Positions 46,757-57,156 of a DNA stretch of 64,000 nt are shown piece after piece; positions within the stretch are counted from its first letter, which is position 1, and the number at the start of each line of letters is the position of its first letter. Below the pieces are notes generated by a model that worked only from the letters and a program-made list of their open reading frames with translations, did not search any database and was not told the origin of the DNA. The DNA is from Paratinospora sagittata (Eukaryota > Streptophyta > Magnoliopsida > Ranunculales > Menispermaceae). The position numbers and the translations under genes are program-made. The stretch lies in NCBI GenBank assembly GCA_035771175.1, contig CM069598.1:5602194-5666193 (forward strand). The letters are read 5' to 3'.

Positions 46757-47134
46757 TTATATATACCGGTGAATCGTGCACGTGTATTCTACGTGATTGA
46801 CAGTTATATTTTATAATTAATATTTATTTTATTTTAATTTTAAAAATGTGTAAAAAATTAAGTTTTATCAATTGCATGTTTCGGTTGAAACATATATAAA
46901 AAAAAGTTAGAAACTTAAAAAGTGGGTTGATTAGATTAATTATTCAAAAAATATTTGTGTTTGCTGAGTATATATATATATTTTGAGTAAAAAACCAAAC
47001 TCACTTGCTTTAATTTGTAATTCAGTGGAGGAGACTGCCGGCCGCATGACTCTGGCAGCTGCCATTTCAGCGGAAATCATGAGAATAACAGCAGCCAAGA
47101 GAAGGCTGACAACAATGAGAACCCTTGAAGCCAT
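46264..47134 (-). CDS. paralogous small secreted peptide, prematurely terminated
   Basis: Two exons, 47134-47005 and 46397-46264 (minus strand), give 87 aa. The signal peptide (MASRVLIVVSLLLAAVILMI) and intron position match the gene at 41.1-41.6 kb. Exon 2 reads LPAAKEKVTKANYKM, then GEMCCQWTVDEQSEI and a TAG. Past the stop, in the same frame, CLKHCD and QVG correspond to CLEYCD and QVG of the sister, followed by a second stop. So the gene is a truncated, probably decaying copy, although a shorter peptide with only CC left is possible. The 60-bp duplication is absent, so that arose after the gene duplication or was lost here. Confidence 0.65.
46695..46754. repeat. (AT)n microsatellite in the peptide-gene intron
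   Basis: About 60 bp of AT dinucleotides inside the intron of the 46.3-47.1 kb gene. Confidence 0.95.
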
Positions 47135-47216
47135 TTTCCTCAAACTTAGTGAGCAAAGGATTCCAAAGTATTATAAATCTTGAAGGAGAGGTGAAGACTA
47201 CTTGAAGCACCTTATT

Positions 47217-47226
47217 CTATTTATAG
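47217..47226 (-). promoter_or_regulatory. TATA-like box of the paralogous peptide gene
   Basis: CTATAAATAG on the minus strand, about 85 bp before the ATG, in flanks conserved with the sister gene. Confidence 0.62.
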
Positions 47227-47259
47227 CAGTAGCAAATGATAAAAAAAATAAAATGTGGA

Positions 47260-48029
47260 AGATAATTTTATTTATTTATTTTTGGTGTGTGTGTGTGTGT
47301 CAAAGGGAATGTGCAAGAGAAGTTGAACCAACAATTACCTCATGACAAGGCGTGGGATATCAACCATTGAACCAAGAGGTCTTTAGCTACACGTGTTTTT
47401 GTTTAATAGTACATCTAATAATAACATTAAGTAAAACTTGGTGCGCATAATCCTCTTTTAATTATTATTAATTTTGTATTAATATTTTTAATGCATAAAT
47501 TTTTATTATATTAGGTCTTCCAAGAGGCAAGGAGCTGGATACCATACCAACAGAACAGACTTTTCTCATCCCACCATTATTCCTTTGTCCATAGTTATGC
47601 ATCACATTTTCTCTTTACACCTTTTATTTTTTTTTCACTATTATCTATCATATGCTCATTAAGATTCTAATATCACCCATACAACCTTTCAATTTTTTTT
47701 TTATTTTTTTATTTGTTAGAGGAACAATGTTAATAGTTAGTTGTATAACTACTTCTATTACCATATCATACTCTTAGGGAACGTATGAGGTTCATTTCTG
47801 ACTCATTTATCCTCCTGATCCTTTAGGATAAGATAGTGACAATAATTAAACTTGAAACCTTTAAATTAGGTTTCATAGCTATCTTTTTACCAACTGCACT
47901 AATTCCATGTTGACAAGTTTTTCTTTCATCTACAAACTGCGCCAACCTTTCAAATTGTTGCCTACTTCAAGTTTTTCTTTCATTTACATAAAAAAACCCT
48001 GCACTACCTAGTGGAACAATGACAACACG
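47260..48029. other. intergenic spacer
   Basis: AT-rich sequence with a (GT)n run near 47285-47300 and T-runs. From 47998 it becomes the left part of the dispersed repeat hit by the outer copia. Confidence 0.5.
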
Positions 48030-48034
48030 CTTTG

Positions 48035-48282
48035 TGTTAACAAGTGTGCCATAACCACCCGAGTTTATATAACCATAGTTAGCAGTACCCAGTTCAGATC
48101 ATCCAATAATTGTGTGACATGTGTCCAAGTTAGTTACATAGCTTGATATATAAATCTCTTGTACTATAAATACCTTAAGATGAGAAAATCAAAACAGAGA
48201 TTCATCTCCGTCTTCTTGCTTTGCCCCTTTCTCTTATTCTTCTTAATTTCTGTCTATGTTCTGCAAGGGCTATTAGCTTTAA
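48035..48282 (+). repeat. 5' LTR of the outer copia
   Basis: Begins TGTTAACAAG and ends GCTTTAA just before TGGTATCAGAG. It aligns along its length with 56767-57023 but with many substitutions and small indels, so it is older than the inner element. Confidence 0.88.
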
Positions 48283-49622
48283 TGGTATCAGAGTTTTTGC
48301 TGTAAGAACTCACTTCAATCCAAAACAAAATGGAAAGCCCAAATCAGCCAGTCGTCACTACACCTGGATCATCTAGCACAGCAAGTCAGGTAAACACAAC
48401 TCCTGTGAGTATGAAGCTTCCTTCTCTAAATCAACCTTTATCAATTAAGATGGATAGCAATTACTATTTACTGTGGAAGAACCAACTATTGAATGTTCTT
48501 ATTACCAATGGGTTAGAGGATCACATCAATTCACTAAATCTTGTCCGCCCAAATTTATTGATCCTCTGCAACTGGAACCTAATCCATTGTATGTGACTTG
48601 GCAACGATGTAATCGTTTTGTTATGAGCTGGTTTTATTCCTCTCTTTCTGAATCTCTAGTGGGCCAAATCGTGGGGTATAATACTTCTTGTGAAATCTGG
48701 GATGCTTTGGCTCAATCTTATGCAACTGTATCAAATTCTCGCTTGTTGGAGCTTCGATTTGAAATACAGTTCCTTAAGAAAAGGGGTTTGTTCGCTGATG
48801 ATTACGTTCTGAAGCTGAAATCGCTGGTTGATTAGCTCACGTCCATTGGTGAACTTGTATCAAATCGGGATCAACGAATTTACTTATTTCAGGGTATTGG
48901 AGCTGAATATAATGCATTTGTTGCGTCGATTAATTGAGGCTTGATCTGCCCTCTCTTGAAGAAGTTCATAGTGTGTTGTTCCACTTTGACCTTCGGCTGA
49001 AACGCCAAAGCTCTGTTGATTCTCTATCCTTATCTCAGGCGAACGTGGCAGTGTCTAGTGGTTCCAAAACCAACAATCAATTTCGTCCCTTTGCTCCAAA
49101 TCAGAAATCTTATCAGTTTTCTCCTGGAAGAATTCTCAGCCACATTTTCCATCTCAGGGGTTCCAACCTACTGTTGCTAATATGGGATTCTCTAACAGGC
49201 CACTGGGTTAGTGGCGACCTCGTGGTAACCCTTTCCCTTCTGGTAATCGTCCTCAATGCCAAATCTGTGGAAAAATGGGACATATCACATTCAATTACTA
49301 TCATCGATCAAATTTGGCATATCAGCCACGACCTCCCACCACTTCACCAGCAAATTAGTCTTCCATGGCTGCTTTATTTACTTTATCTCAGCCGGCTACT
49401 CCTACTGCTGCCTTGGATAATTCTTGGTATCTTGATTCAGCGCAACGCATCACCTCACACCTGACCTTAATGCTCTGTACACTTCTTCCACTTATCAGGG
49501 CACAAATCAAGTGATGGTGGGAGATGGTAAGCACATTCCCATCCTTCATACTGAACAGTTGCATATTGCATCCTCATTTAAGCATCTTCGGTTCTCCAAT
49601 GTTCTTCATACACCAAACATAT

Positions 49623-50192
49623 TGTTGGGAAAAACGATGGTTGTAAAGAAATAAATTCTACAATCCCAGGACAATTTTCCAAACTAAGATACAACAAAGA
49701 TAACACCAACAATTTTAGCGTGGAAAACCCTCCAAAGATGAGGTAAAAACCACGGGACCCGTAAGCCGCTTAAGAAACTTCCACTATAATCAAATGGGAT
49801 TACAAACTTCACCCTTAGGTGGATCTCTCACAAATATACACTTACTATGTATCTTCAATTTGGCTCACAAATTGGCTCACACTTTTTTTTCTCAAAGAAA
49901 CTCTCTTTGAGGCTCTCTAGATCTCCAGAATTAGATCTCTCTGAATATTTGATCTCTCTCAGATGATTTTGAAGAATGAAATTAAGGCTCTATTTATAGG
50001 AGTTTAAACAGGGGCAATTTCGTAATTTCTTTGATCAATCCCACGTGATTCATGCAGTTGCTGCCCACGTGAAAATCTTGTTGCCCATTCATTCATACAT
50101 AGCCCACGTGAATTTGATGTGGTTCCCATGCAGCCCATTCAAAACAAGTTGGTCACCTACCATCCCATGTGAAAACATAAGGTTGACCAACA
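49623..50192 (-). repeat. 3' LTR of the inner copia
   Basis: 570 bp; begins TGTTGGGAAAAACG and ends GACCAACA in plus-strand coordinates. Nearly identical to 54461-55039, apart from scattered substitutions and a 9-bp net deletion near 49862. Confidence 0.95.
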
Positions 50193-50350
50193 AATCTCCC
50201 CCTCCACCTCATGTGGAACAGGGCTCCTCCACACCTGCAATCTCTCTACAGATAGCAAGCTTTTCGCTGGTTAGGGACTTCGTCATCATATCTGCCCCAT
50301 TGTCATTAGTATGGATCTTCTCAACTTGCAGCAGTTTATTTTTCAACACA

Positions 50351-53300
50351 TCACGAATCCAATGATACCGCACGTCGATGTGCTTGGACCTTGAATGGAA
50401 GGTTGAGTTTTTGCTGAGGTGAATTTGCGCTTTGACTGTCGCAATGAAGAACATATTTTTCTTGATTCTGTTGCAATTCTTGTAGGAATTTTTGCATCCA
50501 CAAGATCTCCTTACAACCTTTAGTGATTGCAATGTACTCTGCTTCTGTGGTACTTAAGGCAATACACTTCTGTAATCGTGATTGCCATGAGACAGCTCCC
50601 CCTGCAAAGGTTATTAGGTACCCGGATATCGACTTTCTCGTATCCACATCACCAGCCATATCTGAATCTGTAAATCCTTCTAATACAAATTTATCATTAC
50701 CAAAACATAAACAATGACTGGAAGTACCTCTAAGATACCTGAGTATCCATTTGACTGCTGTCCATTGTTCCTTTCCAGGATTTGATAGAAATCGGCTCAC
50801 AACACCAACAGCATGAGCAATGTCTGGTCTGGTGCATACCATAGCGTACATTAGACTGCCAACTACCGATGCATAGGGTACCTTGCTTATCTCTGATTTC
50901 CCCTCCTCGCTTGAAGGACACTGGCTCGAAGTAAGCTTGAAGTGGCTTGCCAGTGGACAACTAACAGGTTTAGCTTTGCTCATGTTGAATCGCTCTAAGA
51001 CTTTCTCAATATACTTTTCTTGAGATAGCCAAAGTCTCTTGTTCTTCCTGTCACGAACAATATTCATGCCAAGGATTTGCTTTGCGGGTCCTAAGTCTTT
51101 CATGGCAAAGGACTTGCTCAACTCTTTCTTCAACGTGTTAATCTTGCAAATATCTTGGCCTACAATTAACATATCATCAACATAAAGCAAAAGAATAATA
51201 AAATCACCATCAGAGAATTTCTTGATGAAGACGCAGTGATCAACTGTCGTTCGGTTGTACTCTTTTTCCTCCATGAATGAGTCGAACTTTTTATACCACT
51301 GCCTTGGTGCCTGTTTCAAACCATACAGACTCTTCTTTAGCCTGCATACCAGCTTTTCTTTTCTTTTGACTTGGAAACCTTCGGGCTGCTCCATATAGAT
51401 TTCCTCGTCAAGATCACCGTGTAAGAATGCGGTTTTTACATCAAGTTGTTCAACCTCCAGATTAAGACTAGCTGCCAAGCCAAGAACAACTCGGATTGAA
51501 GACATTTTTACCACTGGTGAGAAGATTTCATCGAAGTCAACGCCTTTCTTCTGTCCGAATCCTTTCACAACCAATCTTGCTTTGTATCGAGGTTGCGAGC
51601 TACCTTCTTCGCTTTTGATTCTGTACACCCACTTGTTCTTGAGGGCTTTCTTTCCCTGCGGTAATTTTACCAAGTCAAATGTGTGGTTCTCATGCAGAGA
51701 TTTCATTTCTTCCTGCATGGCTTTTATCCACTCAGTCTTATGCTGGTCAGTGATAGCTTCGGTATAGCTCTCCGGTTCTCCCCCGTCAGTGAGCATCACA
51801 TAGTCGCTAGGAGAATATCTTTGACTTGGTTGTCGTTCTCTGGTGGATCTCCTAAGTTGTGCTTCTGGTTGGACTTGTTCAGGAATTTGTTCTGGTTCTG
51901 GTTCTGAACTACTAGCTGGTGGAACATCATCATCAATATCTGGTGCAGCTCCCTTGTCATCTGAATTTGATGATGGAGAGACTGGTTCCAGATTAACTGG
52001 AAGTTCTTCTGATTGTGGCTTCTCAGGTTTCTGAAAATCCTCGATCGTCTGATCTTCAAGAAACACCACGTCTCTGCTTCTGACAATCTTTTTGTTGACA
52101 GGATCCCATAATCTGTAGCCAAATTCTTCATGGGAATATCCCACAAAGATACACTGCTTAGCTTTTCCATCCAGCTTGGACCTCTCGTCTCTAGGGATGT
52201 GAACAAATGCTCTACAGCCAAATACTTTCAAGTGTTTGTAAGAAACGTCTTTCCCCGTCCAAACCTTTTCTGTTACGTCGTAGTTCAGTGGAACTGATGG
52301 AGAAAGGTTGATTAAATCGACTGCTGTACTCATTGCCTCCCCCCAATAAGAGTTTGACAGTTTTGCATTTGGGAGCATACATCTGACTCTTTCACAAATG
52401 GTTCTGTTCATCCTCTCTGCGACACCGTTGTGTTGAGGTGTCTTTGGTACCGATTTTTCCAGCCTGATGCCGAAACTTCTGCAGTACTCCCCGAATGATC
52501 CGCGATACTCACCGCCATTGTCTGATCGTACACACTTCAAACGTCTGCCAGTTGCTCTTTCAACTTTTACATGAAATTGCTTGAAAACTTCCTGCACTTG
52601 ATATTTAGTTTTCAAAGCAAAGGCCCACACTTTTCTAGAGTGATCATCAATAAAAGTCACAAAATAATGAGCACCTCCTAGTGTCTTACAACTCATTGTA
52701 CAGACATCTGTGTGTATTAAATCTAGAATATTTGCCTTTCTAGATGGTGGGGAACTACGAAATGCAACTCTGTGTTGTTTACCCATAATACAATCAACAC
52801 AAGTACGTAAAGATGTACCTGTCATTCCTGGCAAGTGCTCTTTCTTGGAAAGAATTCTGAGACCCTTTTCACTCATGTGGCCGAGCCGCTTATGCCATAA
52901 CTCGGTGGGAACTTCTTTCCTCATGGTATTTACTTCTTCTTTACACAGCTTGGCATCTGTGTGGTAGAGTGATGCATCTTTCTTTCCTCTGGCTACTACC
53001 AAGTTTCCTTTGGTGAGCTTCCATTTTCCTTCACCAAAGTTATTATTGTAGCCATCGTCATCAAGCATTCCGGTGGAAATCAAATTGAGATGGATATCTG
53101 GAACATGCCTCACATCTTTCAAGAGTAACCTGTATCCAAGTTTAGTTTCTAAATAAATATTACCGATGCCGATAATTTTGGATGCATCATCATTTCCCAT
53201 CCTCACTCGTCCGAAATCACCTTTCGTGTAGGCTGAGAAGAAATCTCGTCGTGAGGTGACATGGTAGGACGCACCTGAGTCAACTACCCATGTAGAGTCT

Positions 53301-54223
53301 TGACTTGCAAGGTTGACATAATCAGCATCTCGAACAATGACGACTTCTTCAGTGAGAGTTGCGGTGTCATTTGTTCGGGTTTCTGCTTCTTGATTTCTGG
53401 ATCGTTCCGCCTTTAACTTTCGACATTCTCGAATGAAGTGTCCGGGCTTGCCGCAGTGATGACACTTCTTGTCATGCCACGATCTGGACTTTGAGCGTCC
53501 TCTTTGCTGACTTTGGTTACGAGGATTTCTGCTTTTACTCCTTCCGGGCCATTCTTGCTTGCTTTGTTTTTCCATGACAAGTGCTTCAGTTTCAGGAGTA
53601 TAACCATTGTCTTTTCGTCGAGACTCTTCGTTCAACATTCTGTCTTTTACCATCTCCATGGTAAGCTTGCCACCAGGAGCTGAGTTACTAACTGACACAG
53701 CTAGAGTGTCCCAACTTTTTGGTAGAGAACTCAGCAACAACAACGCTTGTAGCTCGTCATCTACAATCATCATCATAGAGTTGAGTTGATCTACAATGCC
53801 TTGGAACTCACTCATGTGTTCCGATACGCTGCTTTCATCTTTATACTTCACATTGACTAATCGTCGTATCAGATTAGCTTTATTCTGTACGGTTGTCCTC
53901 GCATACATTGTCTCCAACTTTTGCCAAAGAACGTAAGCATTGTGTTCATTAGCAAAATTTTGAAAAATGCTTTTGTCGATCCATTGTCTGATTTGAGTAG
54001 CACACTTTCGGTTCAGCACGGCCCAGTCAGCGTCTGTGCTGGTTGTTTTTGGTGTCTTGTCATCTGTCGAAGTTGTAGTCACGGCTTCCTCCTTTGGCAT
54101 TATAATCGGCTTCCACAGATCTTTAATGTATAAAAGATCCTCCATCTTCGGCTTCCAAATTGCATAATTAAATGCAGTCAACTTGATCATATTGCCTGTG
54201 CTCTCCTCCATTTGAGTCGTCAA
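50351..54223 (-). CDS. copia gag-pol polyprotein of the inner element (1,290 aa frame)
   Basis: A single frame with domains in copia order: gag (N-terminal 200 aa), zinc knuckle CHHCGKPGHFIREC near residue 255, protease WVVDSGASYH near 312, GAG-pre-integrase LWHKRLGHMSEKGL near 440, integrase core HTDVCTMS onward near 505, reverse transcriptase QLDVKTAFLHGDL and YVDDMLI near 985, and RNase H DSDMAGDVDTRKSISGYL near 1150. It makes the enzymes for reverse transcription and integration. An insertion of one base in a short A/T run near 50423 shifts the frame just before the end of RNase H. The expected C-terminus lies in another minus-strand frame down to about 50209. So this copy is very close to, but not, intact. 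Confidence 0.93.
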   Translation of the reverse strand: MTTQMEESTGNMIKLTAFNYAIWKPKMEDLLYIKDLWKPIIMPKEEAVTTTSTDDKTPKTTSTDADWAVLNRKCATQIRQWIDKSIFQNFANEHNAYVLWQKLETMYARTTVQNKANLIRRLVNVKYKDESSVSEHMSEFQGIVDQLNSMMMIVDDELQALLLLSSLPKSWDTLAVSVSNSAPGGKLTMEMVKDRMLNEESRRKDNGYTPETEALVMEKQSKQEWPGRSKSRNPRNQSQQRGRSKSRSWHDKKCHHCGKPGHFIRECRKLKAERSRNQEAETRTNDTATLTEEVVIVRDADYVNLASQDSTWVVDSGASYHVTSRRDFFSAYTKGDFGRVRMGNDDASKIIGIGNIYLETKLGYRLLLKDVRHVPDIHLNLISTGMLDDDGYNNNFGEGKWKLTKGNLVVARGKKDASLYHTDAKLCKEEVNTMRKEVPTELWHKRLGHMSEKGLRILSKKEHLPGMTGTSLRTCVDCIMGKQHRVAFRSSPPSRKANILDLIHTDVCTMSCKTLGGAHYFVTFIDDHSRKVWAFALKTKYQVQEVFKQFHVKVERATGRRLKCVRSDNGGEYRGSFGEYCRSFGIRLEKSVPKTPQHNGVAERMNRTICERVRCMLPNAKLSNSYWGEAMSTAVDLINLSPSVPLNYDVTEKVWTGKDVSYKHLKVFGCRAFVHIPRDERSKLDGKAKQCIFVGYSHEEFGYRLWDPVNKKIVRSRDVVFLEDQTIEDFQKPEKPQSEELPVNLEPVSPSSNSDDKGAAPDIDDDVPPASSSEPEPEQIPEQVQPEAQLRRSTRERQPSQRYSPSDYVMLTDGGEPESYTEAITDQHKTEWIKAMQEEMKSLHENHTFDLVKLPQGKKALKNKWVYRIKSEEGSSQPRYKARLVVKGFGQKKGVDFDEIFSPVVKMSSIRVVLGLAASLNLEVEQLDVKTAFLHGDLDEEIYMEQPEGFQVKRKEKLVCRLKKSLYGLKQAPRQWYKKFDSFMEEKEYNRTTVDHCVFIKKFSDGDFIILLLYVDDMLIVGQDICKINTLKKELSKSFAMKDLGPAKQILGMNIVRDRKNKRLWLSQEKYIEKVLERFNMSKAKPVSCPLASHFKLTSSQCPSSEEGKSEISKVPYASVVGSLMYAMVCTRPDIAHAVGVVSRFLSNPGKEQWTAVKWILRYLRGTSSHCLCFGNDKFVLEGFTDSDMAGDVDTRKSISGYLITFAGGAVSWQSRLQKCIALSTTEAEYIAITKGCKEILWMQKFLQELQQNQEKYVLHCDSQSANSPQQKLNLPFKVQAHRRAVSLDS

Positions 54224-54460
54224 TCAACAGGTTTCGCGGAGCTTGACACTTCACTGGTGATGAATTTCCGGCGATGAATAGTACTATGTGAATAGTACTC
54301 AATGAATAGTACCCATTGTGAATAGTACTATGTGAATAGTACTTTATGAATACTACTATTCCAAATAGTGACTGCCGACAAAATAGTATCGTATACGTGA
54401 ATAGTCTGTACGTATGAACAGTATCTTTCGCTGAAAACGACCCAAGCTCTGATACCACTT

Positions 54461-55039
54461 TGTTGGGAAAAACGATGGTTGTAAAGAAATAAATTCTACA
54501 ATCCCAGGACAATTTCCCAAACTAAGATACAACAAAGATAACACCAACAATTTTAGCGTGGAAAACCCTCCAAAGATGAGGTAAAAACCACGGGACCCGT
54601 AAGCCGCTTAAGAAACTTCCACTATAATCAAATGGGATTACAAACTTCACCCTTAGGTGGATCTCTCACAAATATACACTTACTATGTATCTTCAATTTG
54701 TGGATAACACTTCACAAATTGGCTCACACTTTTTCTTCTCAAAGAAACTCTTTTTGAGGCTCTCTAGATCTCTAGAATTAGATCTCTCTGAATATTTGAT
54801 CTCTCTCAGATGATTTTGAAGAATGAAATTAGGGCTCTATTTATAGGAGTTTAAACAGGGGCAATTTCGTAATTTCTTTGATCAATCCCACGTGATTCAT
54901 GCAGTTGCTGCCCACGTGAAAATCTTGTTGCCCATTCATTCATACATAGCCCACGTGAATTTGATGTGGTTCCCATGCAGCCCATTCAAAACACGTTGGT
55001 CACCTACCATCCCATGTAAAAACATGAGGTTGACCAACA
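54461..55039 (-). repeat. 5' LTR of the inner copia
   Basis: 579 bp. The sequence just outside it (AAGCTCTGATACCA, plus strand) is the complement of the tRNA primer-binding site, which sets the element's direction. A TATA-like TCTATTTATAGG (rc CCTATAAATAGA) lies at about 54836-54847. Confidence 0.95.
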
Positions 55040-56766
55040 CATATATGAGCAACTTATTAGTGTCTCTCGCTTTTGTTTGGATAACTATGTTTACACTGAA
55101 TTTCATGCCTCTTTCTTTTTGGTCAAGGATCGGCACACGCATCACGCTCTACTCTAGGGCCGAGTGGAGAACAAGTTGTATAGATTGCAACCTCTTTTGT
55201 CTGATACTTCTTCAAATTCTAGTTCGGTGTGTACGTTGTTAGTTGAAGCTTATGCTACTAGTTTGAATAATGCAGCTCTTTGGCATAATAGATTGGGCCA
55301 TCTTGCTGCCGGTATTCTCTCGAGTATTGTTCGTGATCCAAAGTTAGATGTGTCTTCTTCTGATTATGGTTTTTGTGAGTCTTGTCACTTAGCCAAATGT
55401 TATAGGCTACCTTTTGCTTTGAACTCTTCTACTGTTGTAATGCCTTTTGATTTAATAAATGCAGATATTTGGGGCCCTGCCCTGATTGCTTCTATCACTG
55501 GTGCACGCTATTTTTTGCTTTGTCAAGGGATTTCACCAGATTTATGGCCTTGATTACTTTGAGACGTTTAGTTCGGTCGTAAAGCCCCCTACTATACGGA
55601 TTGTCCTCACACTTGCATTATCTTGGGGATGGCCTATTTGTCAATTGGATGTCCACAATGCTTTCCTCAATGGTGACTTACATGAAGTAGTGTTTATGGA
55701 CCAGCCATTGGGCTTTGTCTCGCCCTCCTCTACCCCTCTTGTGTGTCGCTTACATAAGGCCATCTATGGTCTCAAGCAATCGCCACGTGCCTGGTATCAC
55801 AAACTTAGCAACCGTCTCTTCCAATAGGGATTCATAGCCTCACGGGCTAATGCATCCATGTTGATTTTTCACTCTTCCTCTGCTATGATTGTGGTTCTTG
55901 TAGACGTTGATGACATCATTGACACAAGAAGTAATGCTGGTGTTGTCACTAAGCTCTTCACTGATTTTCGTGCGTCCTTTGCATTGAAAGACTTGGGACC
56001 ATAGAGCTATTTTTTGGGGGTCGAGGTGCATCATCTCCAAAATTCGCTACATCTATCTCAGTCCAAATATATAGTGGATGTTCTCCAACGAGCTCAGATG
56101 CTTGATTCCAGGCCGTACGACACGTCAATGGCTTCGAGTCATACACTTTCCTTGTATGCAAGTGCTCCTCTTAATGATTCCATTTCTTAATAGGCAAATT
56201 GTTTGGGCTCTTCAATACCGTACTCTCACTCGTCCAGACATTAGTTTTGCCGTCAATAATGTGTGTTAGTTTCTTCATGCCCCTACCACAGTCCATTGGC
56301 AAGCCGTCAAGCTCATCTTGCGCTATCTTCATGCTACCGTTCACCATGGATTGATACTTTATGTTACTGTTGATCTTTCCTTACATTGCTACACCGATGA
56401 GGATTGGGCGAGTTGCCCTGATGATCAGCGTAGCACAAGTGGCAATTACACCTTTTTGGGCCATAATCTCATATCTTGGTCCTCTTCGAAACAACGAGTA
56501 GTTTCTCGTTCAAGTGCTGAGTCAGAGTGTCGTAGTTTGGCTAACAGTGCAGCTGAGGTTTCATGGATCGAGCCCGTGCTTGCCGAATTACACGTCTCAT
56601 TAGTTGCTCCTCCTGTCTTGTTATGCGACAACATTAGCACCACTTATTTGGCAGCCAATCCCATCTTCCTTGTGTGTACAAAGCACATCAAAATTGACTA
56701 CCACTTTATTTGTGAACGGGTGCTTCGGAAGACTTTGCACATTCAGTATACACCATTGCGAGGGGA

Positions 56767-57023
56767 CGTTAACAAGAGTGCTACAGCCACCTGAGTTTAT
56801 GTAACCATAGTTAGTAGTGTCTGTACCTAGATTCAGATCATCCAATAATTGCGTGACATGTGTTCAAGTTAGTTAGATAGCTTGATATATAAATCTCGCT
56901 TGTATTATAAACACGTTGAGATGAGATAATCAAAACTGAGATTCATCTCTGTCCTCTTGCTTATACCTTTTCTCTTATTCTTCTTAATTTTTGTCTATGT
57001 TATGCAAGTGCTATCAGCTTTCA
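56767..57023 (+). repeat. 3' LTR of the outer copia
   Basis: Begins CGTTAACAAG after the purine tract GAGGGGA and ends GCTTTCA, followed by the CTTTG duplication. Confidence 0.88.
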
Positions 57024-57156
57024 CTTTGTGAACCCCCAAAAATCGTGTTTCAAAATCTGTTGCCTTACAGTGCAAGCCCACGAACATGTTTGAAAATCTA
57101 TAGCCTTGTTACACAAACCTCCACCCATGTTTATTAATCTGCTGCACCAACCACTT
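57024..57156. repeat. dispersed repeat, copy B, right part
   Basis: CTTTGTGAACCC to TTATTAATCTGCTGCACC continues the repeat whose left part ends at 48034. It matches 43833-43970. The third copia begins where this ends. Confidence 0.75.

Larger units (their letters stand above)
49623..55039 (-). mobile_element. inner Ty1/copia retrotransposon, nearly intact
   Basis: A 5.4-kb element with LTRs at 49623-50192 and 54461-55039 (ends TGTTGG..CCAACA), flanked by CATAT (49618-49622, 55040-55044). On the minus strand a primer-binding site TGGTATCAGAGCTTGG follows the 5' LTR (54461-55039), and a polypurine tract AGGTGGAGGGGGAGATT precedes the 3' LTR. The two LTRs differ by roughly eight substitutions and one length change by eye, so insertion was recent. 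It sits inside the protease-to-integrase part of the outer copia, in opposite orientation. Confidence 0.96.
48035..57023 (+). mobile_element. outer Ty1/copia retrotransposon, degenerate and internally deleted
   Basis: LTRs at 48035-48282 and 56767-57023 are flanked by CTTTG (48030-48034, 57024-57028). A tRNA-Met-type binding site TGGTATCAGAG follows the 5' LTR, and a purine tract (GCGAGGGGA) precedes the 3' LTR. A gag-like frame starts at 48330 (SNYYLLWKNQLLNVLITNGL) and is soon frameshifted. Pieces of protease (WYLDSA), GAG-pre-integrase (ALWHNRLGHLAAGILSS), RT (QLDVHNAFLNGDLHEVVFMD) and RNase H (SRSSAESECRSLAN) follow. Near 55505 the integrase start passes directly into RT, so most of integrase is deleted. 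The RT YVDD box reads VDVDD. A younger copia interrupts it at 49623-55039. Clearly non-autonomous. Confidence 0.92.
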
